A DNA stretch of 64,000 nucleotides from Diphasiastrum complanatum (GCA_029204225.1 CM055104.1:47190451-47254450), one strand, 5' to 3'; counted from the first letter of the stretch, positions 43,283-55,850 are shown. Numbers and translations: made by a program. The notes: generated from the sequence alone by a model not told the origin.

Positions 43283-43767
43283 ATGGCAACTCTAAGTGAG
43301 AGTGTCCTCAATGAGTCAAGCAAATTGGAAGGAGCCGACAACTATGCAATTTGGAAATTCAAACTGAAGAACATTTTGATGGAAAAGGAGCTATGGGAGA
43401 TCGTGACAGGTGAAGAGACCAGGCCATTGATTGAAGAAGATCAACGGGCATTTGACAGGAGAAAATAGAAAGACAGAATGTCATCAACTTATAAGTTAGA
43501 GATGCAATTATTCCCTACATTTCGGATTTAGAAGGACCAAAAGAAGCATGGGATACATTGAAGGCATTGTTTGAGACCACAAACACATCTCGAGTGCTAT
43601 TCCTGAAGATGAAGCTGCACACATTGCGGATGGATGATGGTGCAACTGTTGCTGATCACCTACTGAAGATCAAAGAGATTTGTGACCAATTAGCAGCAGT
43701 TGGAGAGCGAGTACAGAATCGTGAAATCATGCAGTTGACATTGAATAGTTTGAGTGAGTCACATTAG
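43283..43767 (+). pseudogene. Copia K gag
   Basis: Two adjoining open stretches (43283-43468 and 43558-43767) read MATLSESVLNESSKLEGADN, AIWKFKLKNILMEKELWE, then MKALFETTNTSRVLFLKMKL, EICDQLAAVGERVQNREI and LTLNSLSESH. It is closely similar to the minus-strand gag at 19856-20413. A fossil part. Confidence 0.85.
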
Positions 43768-44601
43768 ATGTTTGTGATAAGTATATCCACACGAGAAAAT
43801 CTTCCAACCTATGAAGAGTTAGGTGGATTGCTTTTGTAGGAAGAACAACGTCAAGAGAACTTGAGTCATCGCAATAGGGGATTTGATCAAGATCTTGCAG
43901 TCAGGGGAGGTGGTGGTAGATTTGGTCATGGAAGACACCAATCAAGAGGTGGAAACTCAAATCGTGGATTATTCCAACAATTTCAAGAACAATTCAATGA
44001 TGGCCCAAATTGAGGCAATTGGAATCAAGGCCGAGGTCAAGGACGCGACTATTCCAAGCAAAATAAACATGGAAATTGTAGGTATTGCAACAACGCTGGC
44101 CACTGGGAGCGTGAATGCTTCAAGAAACAAAAGGAGATGGAACAAAGAAAAGACAAAGGGCAAGTGGGAAATTATGCTGATCAACATCAATTTGATGATT
44201 ATTATTATGAAAACAATTATACTAATCAGCATGAATACGATGACGATAATATGAAGATGATACAGGTGAGAGCTCAAAATTGTTCATTACAACATTAATG
44301 ACAAGTGATGAAACCAAGGATACCTGGTACATTAATAGTGGTGCATCCAAGCACATGAATTCAAGGAAAGAGTGGTTTTCAGAACTCAAGGAAACTCACA
44401 ATGGTGATGAAGTTGGACAAGTCGATGGCAAATTGCTATTTGTTAAAGGAGTTGGAGTGGTACCAGTGAAGCTAGCCTGCGGAAAGATAAAGCGGATAAG
44501 CAATCTGCAATATGTACCTGGCTTAGCTAACAATCTACTATCTGTTGGGATGATGGCTGATCAACAAATGTCTTGTCAAAGACATCAAGAATCACTACAA
44601 A

Positions 44602-45630
44602 GTGATTGCTATAGGAGCTAGAGTCAACGAGAATCGACTCTACAAATTGAATGCAAGATCTTTTTCTCAAGCTATGGTAAGCACGGTTGATTGTCAAAGT
44701 GATCTTTGGCATCAACAATTCGGTCATATTAGTGCTCAAAGTTTACAGATTCTCAAAAGAGGTAATTTAGTTATAGGATTGCCTGATATTTCTTTTGAAG
44801 GAAAAATTTGTGAAGGTTGCATTTTGGAAAAACAACACAGAGGGGTTTCCCAAAAGTGGAGCAAGGAGAGCAAGTGGCATCCTAGATCTTGTCCACAGTG
44901 ATCTATCTGGACCGATGCAGACTAGATCTCTTAGTGGCTACTATTACTTTATCACCTTCATTGATGATTATAGCAGATGCATTTGGATTTATTTCATAAG
45001 CAAGAAATCAGATGCTTTTGCTAAGTTCAAGGAATTCAAGGCATTAGTTGAAAAGCAAACAAGATGTTGCATCAAAACTGAGATCTGATGGAGGTGGTCA
45101 GTATTTTTCAACATAATTTACTGATTTCTACAAAGATCAAGGGATCAAGAGGCAGACTACAACACCTTATTCACCACAGCAAAATGGAATTGCAGAACAA
45201 AAGAACATATCTATTTTGAGATGGCCAGGGTAATGTCCAAAAGCAAGGGGCTACCAAACACCTTTTGGACAGAAGCTTGTAGCACAGCTACGCACATCCT
45301 GAATTGATGTCCTACAAAATTCGTGGAAGGTAAGACACCTCATGAAGCTGTTACTAGAAAAAAAACCTAATATTTCTCATTTGAGAGTATTTGGTTGTGA
45401 TGCTTATGCTCATATTCCTGATGAGAAACGAAGGAAATTGGATGCAAAAGCTATCAAGTGTATTTATTATCCTTGGATATGATGAGAAGGCCAAGGCATA
45501 CAGGATGTATAACACAAATGCACAAAAGCTTGTAATTTCTAGGGATGCTACATTTGACGAGATGAGCCAAGGTGAACAAACTGAAGTAATCACTGAACCT
45601 TTTGATGAGGGAGCGAAAGTATAGGTCAAG
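44602..45630 (+). pseudogene. Copia K GAG-pre-integrase and integrase
   Basis: DLWHQQFGHISAQSLQILKR (GAG-pre-integrase), DLVHSDLSGPMQTRS and FITFIDDYSRCIWIYF (integrase core start), LRSDGGG-type wording near 45080, GKKPN-type wording near 45355 and YDEKAKAYRMYNTNAQKLV (C-terminal region). A fossil part with several breaks. Confidence 0.8.
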
Positions 45631-46145
45631 AAGGAAGTGGATTTTGATATAGAAAATCCATTGGACAAAGGCAAGCATGATGCTGAAATTCCCAAGAGAG
45701 TACCTAAATGGTACTTATCAGTCACAGATGTTGCAAAGAAGGGAGATACTCCCGAATCTAGTGAGCAGGGAGAGCTTAGAAGATCAAGTAGAAATCGAAA
45801 ACCTCCTGCAAGATTAGAGATGAATCTAGCCCTAATGGGATCCATCTTAACGGCTCAAGAACCTAAAACTTTCAACGAAGCAAAGGAACACAAGAAGTGC
45901 GTGCAACTATGGAAACAGAAATGGAGGCTATATCGAAGAACAAAACATGGGACTTGGTTGAGCTACCTGATGGTAAGATGTCTATCACATGTAAGTAGAT
46001 CTACAAGACGAAGTATGGAGTAGATGGGCAACTCAACAAGTACAAGGCACGATTAGTTGCAAGAGGTTTTGAGCAGCAGGAAGGTATAGACTTTGAGGAG
46101 ACCTTCGCACCTGTAGCCAAAACGGTAACTTTAAGACACCTTCGA

Positions 46146-46616
46146 GTTTTTTGGATTTTTGAATTTTTTGGCAGACCGACATCGCCAACTTATCATCAAC
46201 CCTAAAATAGCTGGACAACCAAAATATCCCAAGGGCGGTTACCTATTTTGTACATACATAAGACTGGCATAAAGAGCATTCAATGCTTGTAAGATATTTT
46301 CTTTCAGACACTTGTAAATATATAGTAGCTGAATCAAGTAATGTAAGTGTTCAAAAAGTGTTAAATTTTTAACATTATCAGAGTTTTTTTGTTGCTATCA
46401 CGCTCACCAAGCTGAAGTTATTACTTCAAGCCATTGTACTCACTGTTGATATTAATCAGAGTGCAATTTTTGTCTCACTACAGCATTGTTCATTTGCACA
46501 ATTTGTATGAATGATTCATTTTAAATATTGCTGCTGCTAACTGTTGGGTTTTCGATCCTACACGCCTAAGCTCAAAGCCTCAAGCTTGTTGTCGATCATC
46601 CCCACGTTTTACGACA
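46146..46616 (+). repeat. Probable LTR of copia P
   Basis: Non-coding AT-rich sequence ending ...TTTTACGACA immediately before a primer site. The left limit is unknown; it abuts the RT start of copia K near 46145. TATAAATA-like words are lacking, but TATATAGTAG occurs near 46320. Confidence 0.45.
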
Positions 46617-46628
46617 TGGTATTAGACA
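46617..46628 (+). other. Primer-site-like TGGTATTAGACA of copia P
   Basis: One or two bases from the initiator-Met primer site, 45 bp before a gag start. Plus orientation. Confidence 0.7.
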
Positions 46629-46663
46629 ATCATTGTTTCTACCAATGATCTCGTTCAACCAGA

Positions 46664-47215
46664 ATGGATCCATAATCTAGTTCATCTCTCATTGACAAAC
46701 TCGATGGAGATAACTACCATCTTTGGAAATTCAAGATGAGGGTCCTACTACTAGCCAAAAAACTATGGGACATCGTTGATGGCACAGAGCTCAAACCAGA
46801 AGGTGATGTACCCAGCATCACCAAGTGAGACTGAGAATTTGCCATGATCACCCTCAACATTAAAGTTACTCAGATCAGTCACGTACGTGCTGGTCAGACT
46901 ACTAAGGATGCATGGGACATTCTAACAACCCTCTACTAGGGATGTAACTTCCAAGTGACACTTGAGGAAAAAATTCTTCACCCTGAGAATGTTTGACGCA
47001 AAGAGTGTTTCGAGTCACCTCAACAATTTCAAAAATCTTATGGAGCAAATGACTACAACTGGCTTAGTCATAGAAGATTCCAATGCTCTTATGACTCTAT
47101 TATCATCTACCTGAAGCCTACAAAAATTGGATTATGACAATTTCAACCCAAGAGCACCTCACTTTGTCAAGAGTAATTTCGCTGCTCCTACAAGAGGAGA
47201 TCAAAAGACCTCCCC
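46664..47215 (+). mobile_element. Ty1/copia remnant P (gag)
   Basis: Copia gag wording SSLIDKLDGDNYHLWKFKMR, LLLAKKLWDIVDGTELKP, then AGQTTKDAWDILTTLY. A broken 5' piece with several breaks. Only leader and gag remain before the sequence changes near 47215. Confidence 0.75.
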
Positions 47216-47424
47216 ATAGCACCAATTTAATGTTTGATGCCTTTCCTACATCCATACCACCTCCTCAGAACACCAATCCACCAATCCAACATCAGTGAGG
47301 AATGAGAGTGAGGAAGGAGGAGGCCAATGAAGTGTACGAGCACCGATGACGAAGGAGGAGCATCGATGGATAGTGCAGGAGCACAGATGATGAAGGAGGA
47401 GCATAGATGAGAAAGGAGAAACAT

Positions 47425-47740
47425 CGACGAAAGAAGGAGGGTAATTTGAATTTGGAGTGGGATATGGGCCCATTAGATGCATGCATGGGGAGGAGGGCCA
47501 TGCATCCTCTCCCCATACATGTATCCTCTTTTTTTAAATTTTTAGTTCAAAAAATGTGTATGCATGGATGAGGAGAGGAGGATGCATGGTCTCCTCACCC
47601 ATGCATAAAAGTGAAACAAAGTTTAAATATTATATATACTAGTAAAGAGTGCCCGTCATTGACGGGCAATGAATGTCGATCTAGATGGCGGCCGATGATT
47701 TGGATGATGGCCGATCTCGCACATCTCGCATCTCGAATAT
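47425..47740 (-). repeat. Inverted partial copy of the 57-61 kb repeat unit
   Basis: The minus strand matches 57960-58270 and 60170-60430. Shared words are the GCCCGTCATTGACGGGC hairpin, CTTTACTAGTATATATA, CCCATGCATACAC, GGATGCATGTATGGGG and CACTCCAAATTTAAATTA. A 7-bp stem with a 3-nt loop sits at 47653-47669. It may be the terminal region of a DNA transposon (Helitron-like ends carry comparable hairpins), but no complete element is proven. Confidence 0.6.
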
Positions 47741-47744
47741 CTAA

Positions 47745-48540
47745 CATTCAAGTCTTTGAAAAAATTCGAGCCTTTGAAAAAATTTGAGTCTTCGAAAAAA
47801 TTCTAGTCTTCGAAAAAATTCGAGTCTTTGGAAAAAAAATGCGAGTCTCTCAAAAAAATCAAGTCTTCGGAAAAATTAGAGTCTTTTGAAAAATTCGAGT
47901 TGACAGTTCGATCCTTACAAAAAATTTGAGTCTTCCAAAAAATTCGAGTCCTTCCAAAAATTTGAGTCTTCTAACAAAAATTGAGTTGTTCCAAAAATTG
48001 AGTCATTCCAGAAATTGAGTCGTTCAGAAAAATTTGAGTCCTCAGATTTTACCCTAGGTCGAAAAATATACAAAGAGTCAGAAAAGTTCAACGTTGGGTC
48101 GAAAAAGTTTAATCGTTCAAAAAATTCGATCCTTTAGAAAATTTGAGTTTTTTGAAAACTTTAACTCTTTGGAAAAATTTGACTTTTTGGAAAAATTTGA
48201 CTCTTTGGAAAAATTCGATCCTTTAGTCCAAATTCGAGTCTTTGGAGAAAAAAAAATTCAAGTCTGTGAAAAAATTCATTATTTGCAAAAATTCGAGTCT
48301 TTGAGAACATGCGAGTCTTAGAAAAAATTCGATCCTTTCGAAAAATTCGAGCCTTTGAAAAAAATTGAGTCTTTGGAAAATTCGATCAAAAATTCGAGCT
48401 TTGGAAAAAAAATATTCGAGTTTTTGGAAAAATTCAAGTCTTTAAAAAAATTCAAGTCTTTGGAAAAATGTGAGTCTTCGAAAAAATTCGATCCTTTGGA
48501 AAAATTCGAGTCTTTAGAAAAATTATGAGTTGACAAAGAG
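47745..48540. repeat. Minisatellite, 18-20 bp unit (AAAAATTCGAGTCTTTGG)
   Basis: About 40 imperfect copies of a unit near AAAAATTCGAGTCTTTGG. Two arrays (about 47745-48040 and 48110-48540) each end in a similar spacer with CTAGGTCGAAAAATATACAAAG and GGTCAGAA words (48048-48095 and 48541-48590), giving a higher-order repeat of about 495 bp. Open frames on both strands (48094-48321 plus; 48536-48318 minus) are products of the repeat and encode FSKDSNFSKGSNF-like strings. Confidence 0.9.
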
Positions 48541-48652
48541 TCGGATTTTACTCTAGGTCAAAAAATATACAAAGGGTCAGAATAAATCTGTCTCGATCCG
48601 ATCTGATGATCACATGGGGTGGGTGGAGTGAGGGTGAGCTCGCTAATGGTTT

Positions 48653-48869
<217 letters not shown>

Positions 48870-49106
48870 GGGGAAGGATCTATGATTATCTATGACTTGT
48901 ATCTCCATTTATGATCAAATTGAGTTCTTGTAGGATCTAATCAAAAGGTATTTAGGCTTCTAAAACTAAGGTTCAAGTCATTTCTTATCTACAACATCAG
49001 ATTAGCAAGTTTTGCTTGCTTTCAGGGATATGCAATTATGGGTAAGCTACCCATACTTGAAGAGCTCCAAGGCACACTCATGGCTGAGGAGTGAAGAAGG
49101 AGCCAA

Positions 49107-50144
49107 ATGCAAGAGAGGATGGATAGACTTTCCATCCAAGGTGGGGATGACCAAGCTCTCTTCACCAAAGGCAAAGGGAAGTCCAAAGGCAAAGGATCAA
49201 CATTCAAAAAGGCTTCAACAAAGCTTGAGGATCAAGAAGGACCCTCAAAGGCATCTCCATCAACCACCAAAGTCAAGAAGGACAAATCCAAGTTGAAGTG
49301 CTACTATTGTAGCGAGATGGGGCATTATGCCTCAGAATGCTTCAAGAGGAAGCAAGATCAAAGCCAAGCCAACATGAGCAAAGAGGAGGAAGAGGGGACT
49401 TCACATGAGGACTCTCTCATGATGTCCATATTTCCTTCAACAAGCTTCAAAGGAGAAAATCCTTGGTGGATTGACTTGGGTGCTAGTTCACACATGACTA
49501 GCAAAAGAGAGTTTTTCTCTTCTCTTTTATCTTATGATGGACATATAAAGTCTATCTATACAACAAATGATGAAGCTTGTAAGATTGAAGGAGTTGGTAG
49601 CATTCCCCTTTGCTTAGGATCTTCCAAAAAGATCAACGTAGAAGGTGTTTTGTACATTCCTACAATAACAAAGAATCTACTAAGTGCTGGCCAAAAGGTA
49701 GACAATGGTTTCAATGTTGAATTTGCTTCAAATGAATGTTTCATCAAGAAGAAGGGTAAGATAGTGGCTAAGGGCACTAGACTTGGCAAACTTTATAAGC
49801 TGGATACATTTTTTGATACTAATGTTGTCATGTTGTCCGAGAAGAGCAAGATATATACCTTCACTTTATGGCACAAAAGACTTGGACATGTCAACTTGGG
49901 TTCCATGGAGGCTATGATCAAGGAGGAGTATGCTTTAGGCCTACCAAGGTCTATTGGGAAGGAAGACAAGGTTTGTGAAGCTTGTGCTTTATCCAAGGCA
50001 TATAAGAAGGTGTTTCCTAACTCCATCACAAAGTCATCTCATCCTCTTGAACTCATACACTCGGATGTGCATATTGCTAGCACCAAATGTAATGGAGGTT
50101 CATCCATGTTTTTAACCTTCATTGATGACCTCTCAAGATATTGA
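49107..50144 (+). pseudogene. Copia Q gag tail, protease and integrase start
   Basis: A 345-codon open stretch, one of the longest in the window. A basic linker runs to residue 60, the CX2CX4HX4C knuckle is at about 65-78 (CYYCSEMGHYASEC), the protease region begins near 120 (PWWIDLGASSHMTS), the VEGVLYIPTITKNLLSAGQ block is near 190, GAG-pre-integrase near 252 (TLWHKRLGHVNLGSMEAM) and the integrase start near 316 (LELIHSDVHIAS). A fossil polyprotein part, not a host gene. Confidence 0.87.
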
Positions 50145-50760
50145 GTGTTCTTACTTTCCTTCAAGTCTCAGGTATTTGATACTTTTGTAAAGTTCAAGTT
50201 GTTTGTGAATAAGCATCATAGTCATAGCATCAAGATTCTTAGAAGTGACAATGGTGGAGAATTCATCTCCAATGAATTCAAGGCCTTTTGTGAGGAGGAA
50301 GGGATCAAGAAACAGACTTCTTGTCCTTACACTCCTCAACAAAATGGAGATGCTGAAAGAAGGAATAGAACATTATGTGAATGTTCTAAGGCTTTAAGAT
50401 TGGATGCTTGTCTACCCAAATCCTTTTGGGTGAATCTCTTGTATTTGCACACTACTTGATGAATAGGGTGACTTGCAAAGCAATTGAAGGCAAAACTCCT
50501 TATGAGATGTTGTATGGAAAGAAACCCCACCCAATCTTAATCACGTGAAAGTTTTTGGGTGTATATGTTATGTGCATGTGCCATTGGGAACAAGAACCAA
50601 GGAGGATCCATCTTCCACAAGAGGGATCATGCTTGGATATCAAGATCAAGCAAGGGCTACAAAATCTATCTCCCATCCTTGAACAAATTTGTTGTTTCAA
50701 GGGATGTTATATTTGATGAACATCATATGCATATGCATGAAGAAGACTCAAGTACTCCAA
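50145..50760 (+). pseudogene. Copia Q integrase core and C-terminal region
   Basis: VFDTFVKFKLFVNKHHSHSI, KILRSDNGGEFISNEFKAFC and PYTPQQNGDAERRNRTLCEC carry the second catalytic Asp and the Glu region; GTKP/GYKIYLPSLNKFVVSRD wording follows near 50660. A fossil part. Confidence 0.82.
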
Positions 50761-51347
50761 CAATCAAGAAGAAGATGGCCGAGGAGCAAGATCTTGATTT
50801 CGAGGAGGAGCTCATGGAGGAGCAAGCACCAAACCCATCTATCACACCAAAGAGATCTTCAAGGGCAAAAGGCTCACATATCAAGGCAAAGGGCAGCAAG
50901 CTGAGGGTATCTCATCCACTTCTTATGCTTTATCTAGTTTTGAAGAACCATCTAATGTTAAAGAAGCATTGAACTCCAAAGAATGGTATAAAGCTATGTT
51001 GGATGAGTATAATGCCTTGATCAGAATGAAACTTGGTTGCTTGTTGATAGACCTCAAAGAAATGTAATAGGATGCAAGTGGGTCTTCAGGCTTAAACTGA
51101 ATGCAAATGGAGTGTTAACAAACATAAAGCAAGATTAGTTGCAAAAGGTTATGCTCAAGAGAGAGGGATAGACTATGAGAAAACTTTTGCACCCGTGGCC
51201 AAGATGGTCACAATAAGGCTAATCATTGCACTTGCATCACATTTTGGATGGATCCTATGTCAAATGGATGTCTCTAATGCCTTCTTGAATGGTTTTCTGG
51301 AAGACAATATCTACATGGAGTAGCCACAAGGGTTCATCAAGCATGGA

Positions 51348-51947
51348 ATGGAGAACAAAGTATGCCATCTCCAAAGAAGCATCTATGGCTTGAAGCAAGC
51401 CTCCAGATCTTGGAATTCAAGATTGCATTGCTATCTTATTTCACTTTCTTTTGTTCAAAGTGAATATTATCCCACTCTTTACATTAAGTTTGATGATGTT
51501 GGTATTGTACTTTTACTCATTTATGTAGATGACATCATCATTAGTGAAAATAGTGTTGATGATATTGAAAAAATCAAGATAGATCTATCCTTAGAGTTCA
51601 AGATGGTAGATCTAGGGTGTCTTCACTTCATCTTAGGAATAGAGGTACTTAGAGGATCTGATTTTATCTTTATAAGTCAAGTAAACTATGCTCAAAGTCT
51701 TTTGAAGAAGTTTAAGATGGAAGAGTGCAAAAGTGTTGACACACCAATGGAGCAAGATGTAAAAGTGCCAAATGAAGATGATGAAAGATCCTTCATGGAC
51801 ATCACTTTGTTTAGGAAACTTGTAGGCTCCTTAATGTGGATCACTATAACTAGACCAGATCTTAGCTTTAATGTATGTAGGTTGAGCCAATCCATGCAAA
51901 AACCATTGAATATCCATTGGAAAAAGGCTAAGAGGATTCTAAGATAA
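51348..51947 (+). pseudogene. Copia Q reverse transcriptase
   Basis: A 199-codon open stretch: LQRSIYGLKQASRSWNSRLH, then LLLIYVDDIIISENS with the catalytic YVDD near residue 57, FKMVDLGCLHFILGIEVLRG, SVDTPMEQDVKVP, FRKLVGSLMWITITRPDLSF and HWKKAKRILR, leading into RNase H. A fossil part. Confidence 0.88.
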
Positions 51948-52090
51948 ATCTTGAGTACGGGATTCTATATAGAGGAGATGTGATTAACCTTCATGAATCT
52001 AGTAATTCAAATTTTGCAAGGGACAAGGGGTATAGGAAATCAACAAGTGCCTATTCAACTTTCATAGGAGAAGGTGTGGTTTCATGTTGT

Positions 52091-52560
52091 TACCAAATTC
52101 CAGGAAATCCCCAGATGTCGAGCCAAGCTGAAGACACAGATTATCTCTCACCCATGACCGAGGAGGTCTCAGAAGGAGGAGAGCAGAGGAAGCTGAGAGC
52201 CGAGCATGAGAGCCGAGGATTACTAGCTAGGGTGACAGTTAATATTCATGTGAGCCTACATGGTGAATCCTTGAGAAGGAACGACCATGTATGGGCTAGT
52301 AATATTTCCTAGGCATTGTAAATAAGCGTAGACCCCCTTAAATAATTTAGAGTGAGCTACCTTTTGATGGTGACCTCTAGTGGAAGGGAAAATTCCACTT
52401 GTATTTTTCAAATTAGTGGAATTTCCACTTGGGCTCCACATGGGCAGCCTTTTTGCTTATTTAAGAGGCCCCCTCTCTTGTGAGAGAGCTTTGATTGTAT
52501 TGTCTCACAAAGTATCATGCAAACACAATGCTCATATAGAGAGTCTACTATACTCTCGAC
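52091..52560 (+). repeat. LTR-like segment
   Basis: A purine-rich stretch (GAAGGAGGAGAGCAGAGGAAG, 52172-52192) precedes TGAGAGCC. A TATA-like GCTTATTTAAGAGGCC lies near 52457, followed by CTCTTGTGAGAGAGC. The layout resembles a polypurine tract plus LTR with promoter, but the ends are not defined and no second copy is seen. Confidence 0.4.
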
Positions 52561-55500
52561 CAACTGACTCGTCCCCAGTCCGACTGAAAACACAAGTGGA
52601 CCACATGAGGACATGGCTCAAACTGAGGAAATCCCACTGCCACCATGAGACTTACATCCTCCATCTAGCTAGGCTGACATCCTATCAGACACTTACAAGC
52701 ACAGACCTGTAAAGCTGACATACATGAGCGACTGAAGCTCAACCTGAGGAAATCTTACTGCCACCATAAGATTGTACCCTCACTAGATAAACAACTAGTA
52801 GACAATGACAAGTCAATGAGCATAAAATGGCTACTTTGTTGCTCTGTAGCAAATGCACAACCACATACAACTCCGAATCAAATCTAGACTCCCATGACAA
52901 GGCACCATGCAATCCCACACACACTCATGCAAACCAACACGGATGATAAAGCAACAAATACATGACCAAGGCCTACTCATAAGTGGTATCCTGTCGTACC
53001 AACACCTGTGCCACCTGTAGATCCGCTGCTACACCACTGGTCACCAAATCAGGACCTCAACCATGGCCTGCACCTATAACCAAGATGCCCTCATGTCTAA
53101 GCATATAACATAGATGTCCTCATACATCATCCAAGATCAACCATCTTGAACCAATGAGTGCTCCAAGCCTCATCCCTGATGTATCTCCCAAACAAAGCTA
53201 TGCTCCAAGCCGCTTTGCCCTGACATCCTATCCAATAAGCCCTGAAAGCTGATCTCCATCCATTCCCCATGCTCCAAGCACAAGAGTCTACCAAGGACTC
53301 AATGAATGAATGTACACAAAACCTCACCATAGGCTATACCTGAGTAGCTCGTCTATCTCCCAGAGATACTGATGATGATCTGCTTGTCCTACATCTCTTG
53401 TAGGCTCAACTTCCCATGCTTGACATTGCCAACTCTGATTTGACTAGTACATAGGCCTCTCACCAAGGAGCCTATCTCCTCACAACATCCATCATAGCAT
53501 CCAAGCCAAAGCAAATGCAAACTAGATCCACTATCATGATGAATAGCACCCACGATCCATAGCATATAATGTAAGATAGCTCCAGAACCCTGTACCCTAT
53601 ACCATCAAATCACCAAGTATCCATTGCCCATTGATAGCTCCTCAAGAACCTGTCCACCTGTAGTGCAACTAGACTCCAACTGGATCTAACCAAAAGCTGC
53701 ATCCTGCTTACCAAACAATGATGGATAACAACAACATGTGACGCCAACCTGGAGATAACTGTGCATATAACCATGCAGCTCACTTGATCACTCGCCAAAG
53801 TATCAGTTGTCACTCCTTGAGCAACCATCTCCATCCATGTCAACTCACAACCATGGGCATGCTCAATCCACATCACTCCGTAATGCACTCCATGCCCTCA
53901 GGATATGTACCACCCCAGGTACACTCCATGCCACCTACCTCCAAGTAGGCATGACCGACGACGTCCCTAGGTCATCACATGATGCACCAGCTGAAGAACA
54001 TCGTCCATACAATGACATATCATACCTGAGCAGCTGTAGCATCTGAGTGCCACCCCAATGGACTCGTCATCCACATACTATGCTCACCTGATGTCTCCGA
54101 TCCTGGTCACCATCCTGCTAGACAAGCCGAACTCCAAAGCATCACCTGCTCCACCTAGCTCCTAGCATCTGCTCACTCTCCCTGGCTATGTGCCATCCGA
54201 CACCATGCCAATGCAAGTCTGTCCCTGAGTCGTCGCTCATGGGATTTCGAGACTACTGTCTTCTTGATCATACTGAGGTATATGGCTCTGAGTGACTTCC
54301 TGTAGGCTTATCCCTGATCTCACCACCTGAGAATCTGTACCATGGAAATTCCAACACCTGCGCCAAGCCTAGACTCCTACAAATACAGCCAAATGCATGA
54401 AAGCTATAGGTAGCCTATCCACGCCCGTGATGGTAGATGTCTCCCCATCGATGCCAATGTCCAATGACTAACCCCCTGCTGTAATGCCAACCTGTACTCC
54501 CAAATGAGCACACCATGAAGTCCTCACCATCAGTGTCCCCTCTAGTAGATCGCTAGCAAAACACCCATCATAGTGTTTGCCCTTTGGTCACACCCCGTGC
54601 GATCTCCATCAGCTCTCCAACCTAGGGCTGGCTCTCAAAGCTTCATGCTTTGCCCATTTGCATTTGCAGCTTCTCGATTCAATCATGAATCCCACTTGTA
54701 AGTCATGTCATGCCACTGACTCACGTCCAATATGAAATAGCTGCCCCCTGATGATCATCCCATGTCATCCTGCAATGTTATCCCTACCAGGTATCCCATT
54801 GCCATCCCTGATCACAAAGATCTGAGCATCTACCCTGTAATGCCCACCTGTATTCTCCCAAACTAGCTCCAAGCTGCTCTTGTGAATGGTTCCAAACCAC
54901 TCCTTGAGAATACACTGAGATGTGAACTCCAAAGCCACTATCAGGTCCCTCACATGACTGTGCATGCCAATATCCCTCCAAATGACCCTGTGAGATCTTC
55001 CATGGCCCAAACCAAATGATCTGCACTCTGTCATCACTGGAATCTGCATCCCTGATGCAATACTGATATGGTAAATTGATTTGACTTATCCAAATTGGCA
55101 GTTGAAGTGTATCTCTTTGATGACAAACCTGATACAAGAGTATCCAAAGTGTGATTATCGACCCGTTCTTCATCCTCTGCGTGTCTCACACACAGCTTGT
55201 CCAATGCAAATTTGCTATCTTGCCCAATGGCTTCCAACTGGCACCACTTCGTATTTCCATCACCTGTGACCACCAATATGTGTGTACCTCCAAGCTAGCC
55301 CATATTTCCCTCCGAACGAGAAATTTCCAAGCTATAGATGCGTGTGTCAATGCAGCTATCACCTAACTCGACAATGCCATTGCCGATCATACCTGTGAGA
55401 GCGTTCCCCCAAAACGCCACTTGACGTTGGTTGGTTCGAACCCCAAGAGTTGAACCTAATCACAAAATGTTTTCACCTATAACTAGCATACCATGCCTAC

Positions 55501-55850
55501 CTCTCACATGTGATTGCTTGCCCTCTCAAAATTGTCACCAATGATGAGTAGTCACACCGCCAAACTGCACTTCCATCGCCAATACTAGCTTTCTCCACAC
55601 AATTCCACTATTATTTGCCCCCATACCGCATTTACCACTTTCAAACACCCTGTTACCCTGTCAGGAGTAAGTAATAATGATTTCAAAGCGATAATGCCTC
55701 ATTGTACCGCCCTGTATCAGGTTTTACCAGCCAAAAATTGCCCCAAATTTGGCCCTATGGTATCCAAATAGCGAATGTAGTCCATCACTAGGTCACCCAC
55801 ACTCTTCATGGGCTCTTTCATCTTGCATCCAGTGGTTCAACGTGATCCTA
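52561..55850. other. 3.3-kb C-rich, G-poor stretch with no recognised gene
   Basis: The plus strand is strongly C- and A-rich throughout (CCATGCC, CACCTG, CATCCTG words recur). Local repeats exist: a CTGAGGAAATC..ACTGCCACCAT block at 52623 and 52742, and a CTGTAATGCC.ACCTGTA block at 54478 and 54833. Minus-strand frames (55173-54784, 55049-54765, 53888-53610) resemble nothing known. It lies between an LTR-like segment and a gypsy RT/RNase H, so it may be internal spacer of a large gypsy element. Confidence 0.45.

Larger units (their letters stand above)
42158..46145 (+). mobile_element. Ty1/copia element K
   Basis: A broken plus-strand copia with several breaks, of the same family as minus-strand copia G. 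Parts: short 5' LTR 42158-42414, primer site 42415-42426, leader to 43282 with two tandem duplications, gag 43283-44070, knuckle about 44079-44130 (CNNAGHWERECF), protease 44318-44350 (WYINSGASKHM), GAG-pre-integrase 44690-44880, integrase 44880-45640, RT start 45830-46145 ([19 protein letters not shown]). It then runs into the LTR region of another copia. No 3' LTR is seen. Confidence 0.87.
48950..52090 (+). mobile_element. Ty1/copia element Q
   Basis: A broken plus-strand copia with a handful of breaks. Parts: gag tail about 49000-49290, CCHC knuckle 49299-49340, protease about 49467-49500, GAG-pre-integrase 49860-50030, integrase 50040-50760, acidic linker, RT 50950-51900, RNase H start 51900-52085 (HWKKAKRILR, STSAYSTFIGEG). 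No LTRs of its own are recognised; at 52090 it meets an unrelated LTR-like segment. Its protease/integrase wording is close to copia D. Confidence 0.87.

Noticed and set aside
48094-48536. FSKDSNFSKGSNF-like repeat proteins on both strands
   Set aside because: They follow the minisatellite period exactly and occur on both strands, so they are repeat artefacts rather than a structured repeat protein.
47745-48540. CRISPR-like array of short repeats
   Set aside because: Repeats are contiguous and degenerate with no unique spacers of constant length and no cas genes; the DNA is eukaryotic.
52561-55850. Several short minus-strand proteins (for example 55173-54784)
   Set aside because: Tryptophan/glutamine-rich strings reflect the base skew; overlapping frames are equally open and none matches a family.
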